DNA of 49,138 nucleotides, taken from assembly GCA_944383825.1 (NCBI GenBank), contig CALWRA010000023.1, positions 1-49,138 on the forward strand, written 5' to 3'. Both the position numbers and the translations under genes were made by a program. Source of the stretch: an uncultured Acetatifactor sp. (lineage in GTDB: Bacteria; Bacillota; Clostridia; Lachnospirales; Lachnospiraceae). Under the pieces are notes generated by a model. The model made no database searches and had not been told where the DNA came from. It worked only from the letters and a program-made list of their open reading frames with translations. Each line of letters opens with the position of its first letter. Within the stretch, counting starts at the first letter, position 1. Shown piece after piece: positions 35,079 to 42,095 of the stretch.

Positions 35079-35821
35079 TCTCTCACCTCCAAATCAAGTG
35101 ACACACTTTTATAGAGCTCCTTCAATTTTGCGAGGATTGCCTTGCGGTGTGTGAGCAACAGCCCAAGCTGAGCCTCAGGAAGCTGCAGTTTGGCGTGGCG
35201 GTTCTGTGAACGGACCCGAAAATCAGTGAATCCCAGGGAAAACAGATAATTCTCCGCGATTTCCGTTGCAGTCAGCTTTTCGGGGGTGATGACTTCATCT
35301 GTGGGTATTCTTGTGGCAAGACAGGCGTAAGCAGGCTTGTCCCATGTGAACAGTCCCGCCTCCCTGGACAGGCGGCGTATCTCAGATTTCGTCAGACCGC
35401 ACTCACGCAGGGGGGAGAGAACCGACATCTCAGCTAACGCCCGCATTCCCGGCCGGTCCTGCGCATCATCTGAGGCATTTGTTCCATCCAGAAGCACCGA
35501 AAAGCCATCCGCCTCCGCTGACTCAGAAATTGCTCCGAATATGGCTCTTTTACAGTAATAGCAGCGATTAAAGGGATTTTCTTTTACATTCGGAGCGGAC
35601 AATGCGCTGAAAGAAATGATTTTCATATCGGCGCCAAGGCTTTTTGCCAGACGCTCTGCATCATTCAATTCAAATTGCGGCTGAAATTCTGATTTTACAT
35701 AATAGGCCCGTACTTCTTGAGCATATTTTTTTGCGATATAAAGAAGAAATGAAGAGTCCACGCCGCCTGAAAAAGCAATCGCCGTTCTTGGATGCAGAAC
35801 AAAAAATTCTTGTAATGTCAA
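35075..35821 (-). CDS. larE: Nickel-pincer cofactor sulfur-transfer protein LarE
   Basis: 248 aa PP-loop enzyme. The ATP-binding SGGVDSS motif is at residues 18-24. Cys167 in KPAYACLATRI corresponds to the Cys that LarE of L. plantarum gives up as sulfur donor; it converts the LarB product to a dithiocarboxylate. The start is TTG at 35821 behind GGAGGTGATGA; the longer frame to an ATG at 35899 would run through a terminator-like hairpin and lacks an RBS. It is the first gene of the operon, order larE-larB-larC-nickel transporter. Confidence 0.93.
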   Translation of the reverse strand: MTLQEFFVLHPRTAIAFSGGVDSSFLLYIAKKYAQEVRAYYVKSEFQPQFELNDAERLAKSLGADMKIISFSALSAPNVKENPFNRCYYCKRAIFGAISESAEADGFSVLLDGTNASDDAQDRPGMRALAEMSVLSPLRECGLTKSEIRRLSREAGLFTWDKPAYACLATRIPTDEVITPEKLTATEIAENYLFSLGFTDFRVRSQNRHAKLQLPEAQLGLLLTHRKAILAKLKELYKSVSLDLEVRE

Positions 35822-35844
35822 ATCATCACCTCCGTAAAATAAAA

Positions 35845-35882
35845 AAAGCACCCAATTCCCCTTCTGAGGACATGTGTGCTTT
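35845..35882 (-). promoter_or_regulatory. Terminator-like hairpin in the larE leader (candidate attenuator)
   Basis: On the minus strand AAAGCAC (35882-35876) pairs with GTGCTTT (35851-35845), with inner pairing across TCCTCAGAAGGGGA, then a U-rich tract, and the larE Shine-Dalgarno follows within 15 nt. This is the geometry of a leader attenuator. The rest of the roughly 150-nt leader holds two more small hairpins (GCAGC/GCTGC and AATGC/GCATT followed by T). Confidence 0.5.
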
Positions 35883-35967
35883 CCTAGCATACGATTCATA
35901 AAATATTGGTACTATGAACTTGAATCAAAAAATGCTTCTGCATTATTGTGGGCAGCTTCATGCTGCA

Positions 35968-36571
35968 TTAAAAAGTATTATACACTGTGGGCACAAAAAA
36001 ATCAAGGGCAGATGTGAGTTCTACGGTGGCCTTGGATGTAGGAGTGTCAAAAAAATTGTCGCGGCGCCGCCACAGCTTCCAGCTGGCAGCTATTTTTCTG
36101 GCATTTACAAATTTCCGGTAAAGACCCTCCTGCTGCATGAGATCTGCATGTGTTCCCTGCTGAACGATTTTTCCGTGATCCACCACCAGAATCTGGCTGC
36201 CACCTCCACCTCTGCATCCGAAGCCCCCGTACGGCCCATACGTATGTTTTCTCTCACAGTATCGTCGAAAAGATAATTATCCTGGGACACGTATGCCTTC
36301 TGCCTGTTGTCTGTCAGGGCACAGACAGAGCCGGAAGGAATTTCTATGCTGATTCCATGCAGAACCTCCTTGCGGCGATACCCGAAGTGCACGTTTTTAA
36401 GGGTAATAGAGTAATCCTTGGGTTGCGCCTTATTCTTTTCAGGGCGGGCCAGCTCTTCCTGGGTGAGTATGCCTGTAACTTCGCTGATAATGGTATTGAG
36501 CTTTCCTAAGTCATCGGTAAAGGATATACAAGTGATCAGGGGCTGAACAGCGTTTCTTTGTCCGACGCCAA
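35968..36571 (-). pseudogene. Gutted ABC exporter (permease-ATPase fusion) remnant
   Basis: The minus strand encodes, in order, a permease tail (NAVQPLITCISFTDDLGKLN), the ATPase start (ITLKNVHFGYRRKEVLHGISI), then SGSVCALTDNRQKAYVSQDN, where Walker A and the sequence after it are missing. The frame continues to ENIRMGRTGASDAEVEVAA, and a second deletion with a frameshift skips the signature and Walker B. The real C-terminus follows in another frame (VVDHGKIVQQGTHADLMQQ, FVNARKIAASWKL). Two internal deletions and loss of all catalytic motifs make it non-functional. An AAAGGAGGT RBS (36587-36579) and operator are kept upstream. Confidence 0.85.
35977..36005 (-). promoter_or_regulatory. Promoter of the lar-nickel operon
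   Basis: Minus strand TTGATT (36005-36000), 17-bp spacer, TATAAT (35982-35977). The transcript should begin near 35970, leaving a leader of about 150 nt before larE. The promoter lies inside the 3' end of the ABC-exporter pseudogene. Confidence 0.7.
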
Positions 36572-36630
36572 TACGCTTACCTCCTTTGATAATATCTGAT
36601 TTACTTATGTAATATATCCGTTTCCGGTGT

Positions 36631-36658
36631 GATAACAGTGTATACTAACGCTGTTATC
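36631..36658. promoter_or_regulatory. Palindromic operator-like site upstream of the ABC pseudogene
   Basis: GATAACAG (36631-36638) and CTGTTATC (36651-36658) form a perfect 8-bp inverted repeat with a 12-bp centre that includes GTATACT. This is the form of a dimeric repressor site. It lies upstream of the minus-strand pseudogene and was probably its drug- or substrate-responsive operator. No regulator gene remains next to it. Confidence 0.45.
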
Positions 36659-36766
36659 GATATAATACGGTAATCTTCTTTTGTCAAGGAGAGTTGGGAG
36701 TTATTGCAGTATTGATGCCCTAAGCTTTTATATATTTAAGAATGTGGTTTAAAAGGCATTGTATTA

Positions 36767-36775
36767 TGGTAAAAT
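36767..36775 (+). promoter_or_regulatory. Extended -10 promoter for the DHFR-like gene
   Basis: TGGTAAAAT (TGnTAAAAT) with -10 TAAAAT at 36770-36775 and no good -35. The predicted start is near 36782, 28 nt before the ATG at 36810. Confidence 0.45.
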
Positions 36776-36809
36776 ATTCCCGTGAATTATGTGTGATGGG
36801 AGATTAAAA

Positions 36810-37340
36810 ATGCGAAAAACAGTTTTATTTATAGCTATAAGCCTTGACGGTTATATTGCTGATAGAAACGGCAATGTTGACTGGCTTGTCGGGCAGGATG
36901 ACGGCGCGGAAACCGTTGACAGCTATGCTGAATTTGAAAAAACCATAGATACTGTTATTATGGGGTGGACAACCTATCACCAGGTGACAACGGAGTTGTC
37001 CCCGGATCATTGGGTGTATGAAAATCTACACAGCTATGTCATCACACACCGCCATTGCCCATCCACAGACAAGATAACCTTTGTCTCAACAGATCCATGC
37101 GCGCTTGTGAGTGAATTAAAAGGCGGGGGCGGCAAGGATATTTGGATATGCGGTGGTGCCGACATTGCTCATCAGCTTATGCGCCATAACTTGATTGATA
37201 CCTATCATATCTCAGTTATTCCGACAATTTTGGGGAATGGTACCCGGCTTTTTGGCATATTAGAGCAGGAAATCAAACTACGCCTTGCCACAGTCAAAAG
37301 CAGCAACGGCATTACGGAATTGATTTATCATAAAAAATAA
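36810..37340 (+). CDS. Dihydrofolate reductase family protein (RibD C-terminal type)
   Basis: 176 aa. KTVLFIAISLDGYIADRNGNVDWL is the usual N-terminus of the YwjB/RibD-C reductase family, followed by VIMGWTTYHQV and IWICGGADIAHQL, the NADPH-binding region. These proteins resemble DHFR but most have unknown substrates. GGGAG lies ten bases before the ATG at 36810; the in-frame start at 36789 would be too near the predicted transcription start. It stands alone between the pseudogene and the nuclease gene. Confidence 0.85.
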   Translation: MRKTVLFIAISLDGYIADRNGNVDWLVGQDDGAETVDSYAEFEKTIDTVIMGWTTYHQVTTELSPDHWVYENLHSYVITHRHCPSTDKITFVSTDPCALVSELKGGGGKDIWICGGADIAHQLMRHNLIDTYHISVIPTILGNGTRLFGILEQEIKLRLATVKSSNGITELIYHKK

Positions 37341-37419
37341 GCAAAGCACATTGGAGAAGGTATTCAGGCTTTTATCCATGTGCCTCTGCATTTTATTGTG
37401 GAAAAAAGGAAGGTACCTA

Positions 37420-37428
37420 TGGTAAAAT
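37420..37428 (+). promoter_or_regulatory. Extended -10 promoter immediately upstream of the nuclease ATG
   Basis: TGGTAAAAT with -10 TAAAAT at 37423-37428. The ATG at 37435 is only seven bases after the -10, so transcription would start at or next to the start codon. There is no Shine-Dalgarno between them. Confidence 0.45.
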
Positions 37429-37434
37429 GATTCC

Positions 37435-37887
37435 ATGAATACGATTTCCCCTACTGTGATTTTTTTAATAGTATTGGCTTTGCTGACGCTGGGTTTGACC
37501 ATCTTTTGGATATTTTGCCGAGCTAGAAGACGCGGAACGGCAAGCATAGATCGGATGGAAGGTCATGACTTTGAATACTTCTGCGCCCGGCTTTTGGAAA
37601 AGCATGGCTTTCTGGAGGTTGAAGTCACAAAGGGAAGCGGAGACTATGGAATTGATATTTTGGCGGAAAAGGATGGTGTTACTTACGCCATTCAGTGTAA
37701 ATGCTACGGTGCACCGGTGGGGGTGAAGGCTATACAGGAAGCCTATGCGGGAAGAGACTACTATGACAGGATGGTGGGAGCTGTCCTCACCAATCAGTAT
37801 TTTACGGCTCCGGCTGTGGAGGCCGCCCGCAAACTGAAAATCCTCCTATGGGACAGGGGCTATTTAGAAAGTATGCTGGAAGAATAA
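37435..37887 (+). CDS. Membrane-anchored Mrr-like restriction endonuclease-fold protein
   Basis: 150 aa. One N-terminal membrane helix (PTVIFLIVLALLTLGLTIFW) and a basic stop-transfer RARRRG precede a PD-(D/E)xK nuclease domain of the Mrr family: GHDFEYFCARLLEKHGF, then GSGDYGIDILAEKDG and IQCKCY, with likely catalytic Asp, Gln and Lys. Small membrane-bound Mrr proteins are widespread, of uncertain role, possibly DNA uptake or defence. No RBS precedes the ATG; an internal ATG at 37555 would give a version without the membrane helix. The 3' end lies in a tandem duplication. Confidence 0.82.
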   Translation: MNTISPTVIFLIVLALLTLGLTIFWIFCRARRRGTASIDRMEGHDFEYFCARLLEKHGFLEVEVTKGSGDYGIDILAEKDGVTYAIQCKCYGAPVGVKAIQEAYAGRDYYDRMVGAVLTNQYFTAPAVEAARKLKILLWDRGYLESMLEE

Positions 37888-37962
37888 AAGCCCCTGTCCC
37901 ATTGGGGCAGGGCTATTTAGAAAGTATGCTGGAAGAATAAAAGCCCCTGTCCCATTGGGGCA
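37857..37962 (+). repeat. 53-bp tandem direct duplication
   Basis: Two identical 53-bp copies, 37857-37909 and 37910-37962. Each has the last codons and stop of the nuclease gene (GCTATTTAGAAAGTATGCTG) plus the hairpin AGCCCCTG...CATTGGGGCA. The second copy carries a duplicate of the gene's C-terminal coding sequence in non-coding DNA. Confidence 0.95.
37889..37914 (+). terminator. Hairpin after the nuclease gene
   Basis: AGCCC-C-TGTCCC pairs with GGGGCAGGGCT with one bulge and a 3-nt loop. It is very stable but has no T-tract, so it is a weak terminator or an mRNA 3' stabiliser. A shorter version recurs in the second repeat copy (37943-37961). Confidence 0.45.
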
Positions 37963-37987
37963 AAGCGTTTACAGTAAGGAGTACACA

Positions 37988-38434
37988 GTGGATATTACTT
38001 CAACTCTGAACGAAGTGCTGGTAAAGCTTTTTCGTGACATTATCACAATTGAAGAACAGGCGATAAAAACCGGTGAGTATAAGGAACTGTCTGTAAATGA
38101 CATGCATGTCATTGAAGCGATAGATATAAAAGAGCCTAAAAATATGACCTCTGTGGCCAGAGCTCTGTCTGTTACCACAGGAACCCTGACTATCTCCGTC
38201 AACGGTTTGGTAAAGAAAGGCTTTGTGGAGCGGACCCGGAGCGAAAAGGACAGGAGGGTAGTGCTTGTATCTCTGACAAAAAAGGGAAGGAAAGCCTTCG
38301 CACAGCATCAGCGCTTTCATCAACAGATGATCGGAGCAGTGGTGGAAGGCTTAAACGGTCAGGAGCAGGAAATTCTGGAAAAAGCTCTGGGGAATCTGAA
38401 TCAGTTTTTCCGAAACATTTCCAGAAAGCCTTAG
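37988..38434 (+). CDS. MarR family regulator, FabT-like
   Basis: 148 aa winged-helix repressor. The sequence VEE-type N-terminal helix (TIEEQAIKTGEYKELSVNDM), HVIEAIDIKEPKNMTSVAR, the recognition region TTGTLTISVNGLVKKGFVER and TRSEKDRRVVLVSLTKKGR match FabT of streptococci and its clostridial relatives. FabT with acyl-ACP represses fatty-acid synthesis genes. The start is GTG at 37988, six bases after AAGGAG. In streptococci fabT precedes fabH inside the fab operon; here it is unlinked, 11 kb from fabH and 18 kb from the operon promoter, which carries a matching palindrome. Confidence 0.82.
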   Translation: MDITSTLNEVLVKLFRDIITIEEQAIKTGEYKELSVNDMHVIEAIDIKEPKNMTSVARALSVTTGTLTISVNGLVKKGFVERTRSEKDRRVVLVSLTKKGRKAFAQHQRFHQQMIGAVVEGLNGQEQEILEKALGNLNQFFRNISRKP

Positions 38435-38475
38435 GATCTGGGCATCCCTGAAGCTGAAAAGCAAGTCTGAGGAGC

Positions 38476-40356
38476 TCAGGGCGAGGATGTGGAATCGGGC
38501 AGGGGATAACTTTCTTCCAGGCGTTCTCTCAAAGAGACAAAGTCCGAGGGGCCGCAGTTCAGGAAAAAGGTGTGAAAAGCGTAATCGGAATAAGCGTCTC
38601 CCCACTGCCTTTGAGCCTCATCCTTCAAAGAAAGAATTTCCAGATAGCCCAAGTAATACTTCAGATAATTGCAGGGCTCCTCCGCAATATAGGTGTAAAT
38701 GGCCTTTGCGGAATCGGGCTGGGTAACGCCGAAATTCTGCAGCACCTTGGCTACTTGACTGTAGGACGCGCCCTGATAATGTATCATAATATCTAAGAGA
38801 GAATAGAGGCATAACTGCAGGCTGCGGTTATGCTTTTCTAATTGTATACAAAGAGCGTCCAGAGAGCGGTCCTGTTCCTTCATGATCTGTGAAGCGTAGT
38901 CAAATCCTATAAATTCCACATAGATGGCCCAGCCTTCTTGATAACCGCCGTACCAGAGAATCTGGCGGATTTTGTTTTCCCCATTTTCCATGAAATAGCG
39001 ATTGCTGTAAACTGTCTGATACAGATGCCCGGGGTAACCCTCGTGGGCAAGTGTGGTATACAGCTCCAGTCCTCCGGGAGAATTTTTTTCATTTATATAT
39101 ATGACATTGCTGTCGGTATCATCCAGCGGAGCAGTCAGGTAAAAGGCAGGGGCGCAGTAGTCCTGTAGGCTGGGAGAAACGGTTTTGACCGCAACGGAAG
39201 GGAGTTCTCCGACAGTTTGAATTTCATCCGGAGAGGATTCTTGAGGAAGGCTTGGAAAGCTGCCTGACATCCTTGTTTGCAGGTCAAGAAGCATTTCCTC
39301 CGCTTCCGTATAGGGAAAGACGGCATATTCGTCGGAGGATAAGCGCTCCAGAATAGAAGGTTCACTGGCTGCAATTTCCCGGATTGCATGATACTCCTCC
39401 TGTAATTTTGCCAACAGAAGCTCCTGTATCTCCGCAATGGGCCGATAGGAGCCTGTTTCGGAAATGAGCAGGTATTCGTAGTAGGCAGCGCCGTCGGGCT
39501 TGGAGGCAAGGCCGGCCAGGGGTATGGAAGGATCCTCCAGCAAAAACAAGCCGTCCGCCAGCGTTTCATAGGCGGGGAGAAGAACCGTTTTCAGCAGTCT
39601 GTCATTCTCCGCCCGGTACTGACGGGCTTCCTCCAGGGAAATTCCGCCTTCCTGGCACAGAGCGGAAATCCTTTCCTCAAAGGTGGTTTGGAGAAAATGT
39701 GTGCCTTCCCTCAGGGATTCCTCTGTGACGATAGTGTCACATTGCTCCTTGACCTTATCCAGCGAGGAAGCAGGCATCAAAAGGCCGGCCTGAGCCTTTT
39801 CCTGCTCAAAGACAAGGAGAGAGGCGAAGTACTCATCGGTCTGATCTAATAAGGAAAGATAATCTGTTACGTCTTGCTTTGTTCGGAAGGTGTATTCCGC
39901 AAGGAGGATAAGGAGTTGAGACTGCATTCCCGAGGAAGGAGAGAGGGGCTCCTCATAGTATAAAAAGTCTCCGGACTTCAAAGCGTTTTCAAAGGACCTC
40001 AGAAGCAGCGTCCTGGTATAACTATCGGAAAGAGAAAGTTTATCCGGACGGATGGACCTTAGAGCAGCGGCGGTGTTTTCGGCGGAGGCCTGCCCCCGAA
40101 GCGAGCTCTGGGCGCTGTAGATTGGAAGAACCGGATTGTAGTCATAAATACCAAAGTTTACCGGATACGCAAGAGTATAGTGCATGTTTAGCGTGCTGGA
40201 GACCATTTCGTCTGCAAACAGCTGTGAGGTAATATGGGAAAATTGCTTCTCATCCCGTTTGTAGGTAAAGAGAAACAGAGTGAGTCCTGCGAAAATCGCC
40301 AGAAAAATAATAGCAGGTATGAGATGCTTGCGGGAAATACGAGAATGATTTTTCAA
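38476..40356 (-). CDS. DUF885 family protein, putative membrane-anchored metallopeptidase
   Basis: 626 aa. A short basic N-terminus and a membrane helix (LIPAIIFLAIFAGLTLFLF) anchor a large extracellular helical domain. Near residue 450, LAHEGYPGHLYQ carries the HExxxGH-type zinc-binding motif of the DUF885 family, with ILWYGGYQEGWAIYVE supplying a later Glu ligand. Such proteins are thought to be zinc peptidases, but few have been characterised. The start is TTG at 40356 with only a distant AAGGG upstream, so the exact N-terminus is uncertain. Divergent from araR-like, convergent with the FabT-like gene. Confidence 0.8.
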   Translation of the reverse strand: MKNHSRISRKHLIPAIIFLAIFAGLTLFLFTYKRDEKQFSHITSQLFADEMVSSTLNMHYTLAYPVNFGIYDYNPVLPIYSAQSSLRGQASAENTAAALRSIRPDKLSLSDSYTRTLLLRSFENALKSGDFLYYEEPLSPSSGMQSQLLILLAEYTFRTKQDVTDYLSLLDQTDEYFASLLVFEQEKAQAGLLMPASSLDKVKEQCDTIVTEESLREGTHFLQTTFEERISALCQEGGISLEEARQYRAENDRLLKTVLLPAYETLADGLFLLEDPSIPLAGLASKPDGAAYYEYLLISETGSYRPIAEIQELLLAKLQEEYHAIREIAASEPSILERLSSDEYAVFPYTEAEEMLLDLQTRMSGSFPSLPQESSPDEIQTVGELPSVAVKTVSPSLQDYCAPAFYLTAPLDDTDSNVIYINEKNSPGGLELYTTLAHEGYPGHLYQTVYSNRYFMENGENKIRQILWYGGYQEGWAIYVEFIGFDYASQIMKEQDRSLDALCIQLEKHNRSLQLCLYSLLDIMIHYQGASYSQVAKVLQNFGVTQPDSAKAIYTYIAEEPCNYLKYYLGYLEILSLKDEAQRQWGDAYSDYAFHTFFLNCGPSDFVSLRERLEESYPLPDSTSSP

Positions 40357-40420
40357 AATATGCGAAGCCGCCCTTATATGTATGTTGATTCAATATATGC
40401 TCCAGGGAAAAAAGTATGAA

Positions 40421-40435
40421 TTGTATTGCGTACAA
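40421..40435. promoter_or_regulatory. Candidate AraR operator in front of the araR-like gene
   Basis: TTGTA-TTGCG-TACAA is an inverted repeat whose arms match those of the Bacillus AraR box (TTGTA-CG-TACAA) with three extra central bases. Autoregulation is plausible. It lies 80 bp before the start codon. Confidence 0.4.
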
Positions 40436-40516
40436 CTTTATAAAATGTATTATGAGTGCTGCCGCTGTATATTGACAGCAAAAAACAACTTTACTATACT
40501 GGAGACGGGGACTGAA

Positions 40517-41623
40517 ATGAAAGAGAAGCAAAGAAAATATCAATATTTGGTAGATTATATTGACAATCTGATTCGGGAAGGAAAGCTGCATCCCGGAGAC
40601 AAAATGTATTCGGAGAATGAACTGGCACGGATGTTTCACATCAGCCGCCAGACTGTTCGCAAAGCCATAGGACTGCTGGAGGAAAGAGGCGTGGTGCGCA
40701 GAGTCAGGGGAAGCGGCACTTATATAAGCTATGACAGAAAAGAGAATCTGGAACATTGCAGCAGAATTGCGGTGGTCGCTGCTTGTGTGGACGGCTATAT
40801 TTTTCCCAAAATCATTCAGGGAATTGAAAACATATTGTTTGAGAAGGGGTATTCCGCTCATATTTCCTTTACAAATAATGTGCTGGAGAGGGAAAAGGGA
40901 ATTTTGGAGGATCTGCTGGAGCGGAGGGATGTGGCCGGTATTATTGTGGAGGGAACCAAGAGCGGTCTTCCCAATCCAAACCTTTCGCTGTACAGGCAGC
41001 TTTTGCAGCGTAAGGTGCCCATCGTGTTCATCAATGCTTATTATCCTGAGCTGAGTGCGCCTCATGTATGCCTGGATGATGTGGAAGCGGCCCGGACGGC
41101 AGTGCATTATCTGACTGCCAGGGGGCACAAAAGGATAGGAGCAGTGCTTAAACTGGACGATGGTCAGGGAAAGCTGCGGTATCTGGGATATTTAAAGGCT
41201 ATGGAGGAAGTGGGATACAGGGTTATGGATTCCTGCCTTGTGTGGATTGACACCCGGGAAGCAGGGAGGCTTGAGAGCTGCGCGGACAGGATTTTGGAGA
41301 GAACCCGAGAATGCACGGCTTTGTTCTGTTATAATGATCAGGTGGCTTTTCAGCTAATCCGTATATTGACGGACAAAGGTATCTGCATCCCTCAGGATAT
41401 TTCAGTGATCAGCATTGACGATTCAGACCTGGCGACACACGGAGAGGTGGGTATTACTTCTCTGTCCCATCCAAAGGAGAGGCTGGGAGAAAAAGCAGCT
41501 CGGACCCTGATTGAGATGCTGGAAACCAGCACAGAAGGGGAATCCTGTGAGTTTGGGACACAGGTGGTGGAGCGGGCATCGGTGGACGTTCCAGGAGGAT
41601 CTGCGCGGGCGCTGCGTCAGTAG
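40517..41623 (+). CDS. GntR/LacI-type transcriptional repressor, AraR-like
   Basis: 368 aa. A GntR winged helix (residues 1-75, with MYSENELARMFHISRQTVRKAI) is fused to a LacI-like effector domain (ERRDVAGIIVEG, TARGHKRIGAVLKLDDGQG, DISVISIDDSDLA). This is the architecture of AraR, the L-arabinose repressor of Firmicutes. The start at 40517 has GGAGACGGGG upstream; a long N-terminal extension from 40382 would cross the candidate operator. The next genes are a broken sugar kinase and araD, which fits control of arabinose use. Confidence 0.87.
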   Translation: MKEKQRKYQYLVDYIDNLIREGKLHPGDKMYSENELARMFHISRQTVRKAIGLLEERGVVRRVRGSGTYISYDRKENLEHCSRIAVVAACVDGYIFPKIIQGIENILFEKGYSAHISFTNNVLEREKGILEDLLERRDVAGIIVEGTKSGLPNPNLSLYRQLLQRKVPIVFINAYYPELSAPHVCLDDVEAARTAVHYLTARGHKRIGAVLKLDDGQGKLRYLGYLKAMEEVGYRVMDSCLVWIDTREAGRLESCADRILERTRECTALFCYNDQVAFQLIRILTDKGICIPQDISVISIDDSDLATHGEVGITSLSHPKERLGEKAARTLIEMLETSTEGESCEFGTQVVERASVDVPGGSARALRQ

Positions 41624-41682
41624 ATTTTCCTGGATAAGTCTTTATAAAATATGAAGAACAGCGTAGAAGTGAGGAGGAATTA

Positions 41683-42095
41683 TAATGGAACGCTGTATAG
41701 GGAAGTCCTGAAGGGAGCGCCGGAACTCCCAACGCACGGTTACACTGGTGAACTTTATCAACGTAGATTTTTTGAAGGGTTACGGAGGGCTGTTCAAAAC
41801 CCCGGTCCCAGGTCAACAGATGCTGGCGGCAGCCCTGGGAGTTTCAGTGCTGGTAATGGACACTGCAAGTGAGGGCGGCGCATGGGGGAACGGCGGTGCT
41901 GGCCTCTTTTATGAAAGGAAGGGTGAGGAACAGAGTTTTGGGAAATATCTGCTGGAGAAGATATTTTCAGGGCAGCCGGGAACTGCCATAGCTCCACGGG
42001 AGGCAGACCGGAAGGGCTTTAATAAATTTATGGAAAGCTATGTCAGAGCTTTGATTTTGAGAGAGGCAGGAATCGGAGTATGTTGGAAGAGATAA
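41683..42095 (+). pseudogene. Deleted FGGY-family sugar kinase (probable ribulokinase) remnant
   Basis: A good RBS (GAGGAGG) precedes an ATG at 41684 that stops after eight codons. Downstream, in another frame (41748-42095), lies a C-terminal FGGY-kinase fragment: GGLFKTPVPGQQMLAAALGV, VMDTASEGGAWG, then YLLEKIFSGQPGTAIAP. The catalytic N-terminal domain, with its ATP- and sugar-binding loops, is missing, so about 400 residues have been lost. Position between araR-like and araD argues for L-ribulokinase (araB). It overlaps the araD start. Confidence 0.82.

Noticed and set aside
35835..35990. T-box, SAM or known nickel-cobalt riboswitch in the larE leader
   Set aside because: I could not find the conserved T-box core or an S-box pattern, and the match to a nickel-cobalt riboswitch is not good enough to claim; only the hairpins are reported.
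39980..40000. Catabolite-response (cre)-like AAAGCGTTTTCA
   Set aside because: It lies inside the DUF885 coding sequence, not near a promoter, and has a mismatch in the key 5' half.
40382..40516. N-terminal extension of the AraR-like protein from 40382
   Set aside because: It would cover the operator candidate and lacks an RBS; the GntR domain begins at the ATG at 40517 with a good RBS.
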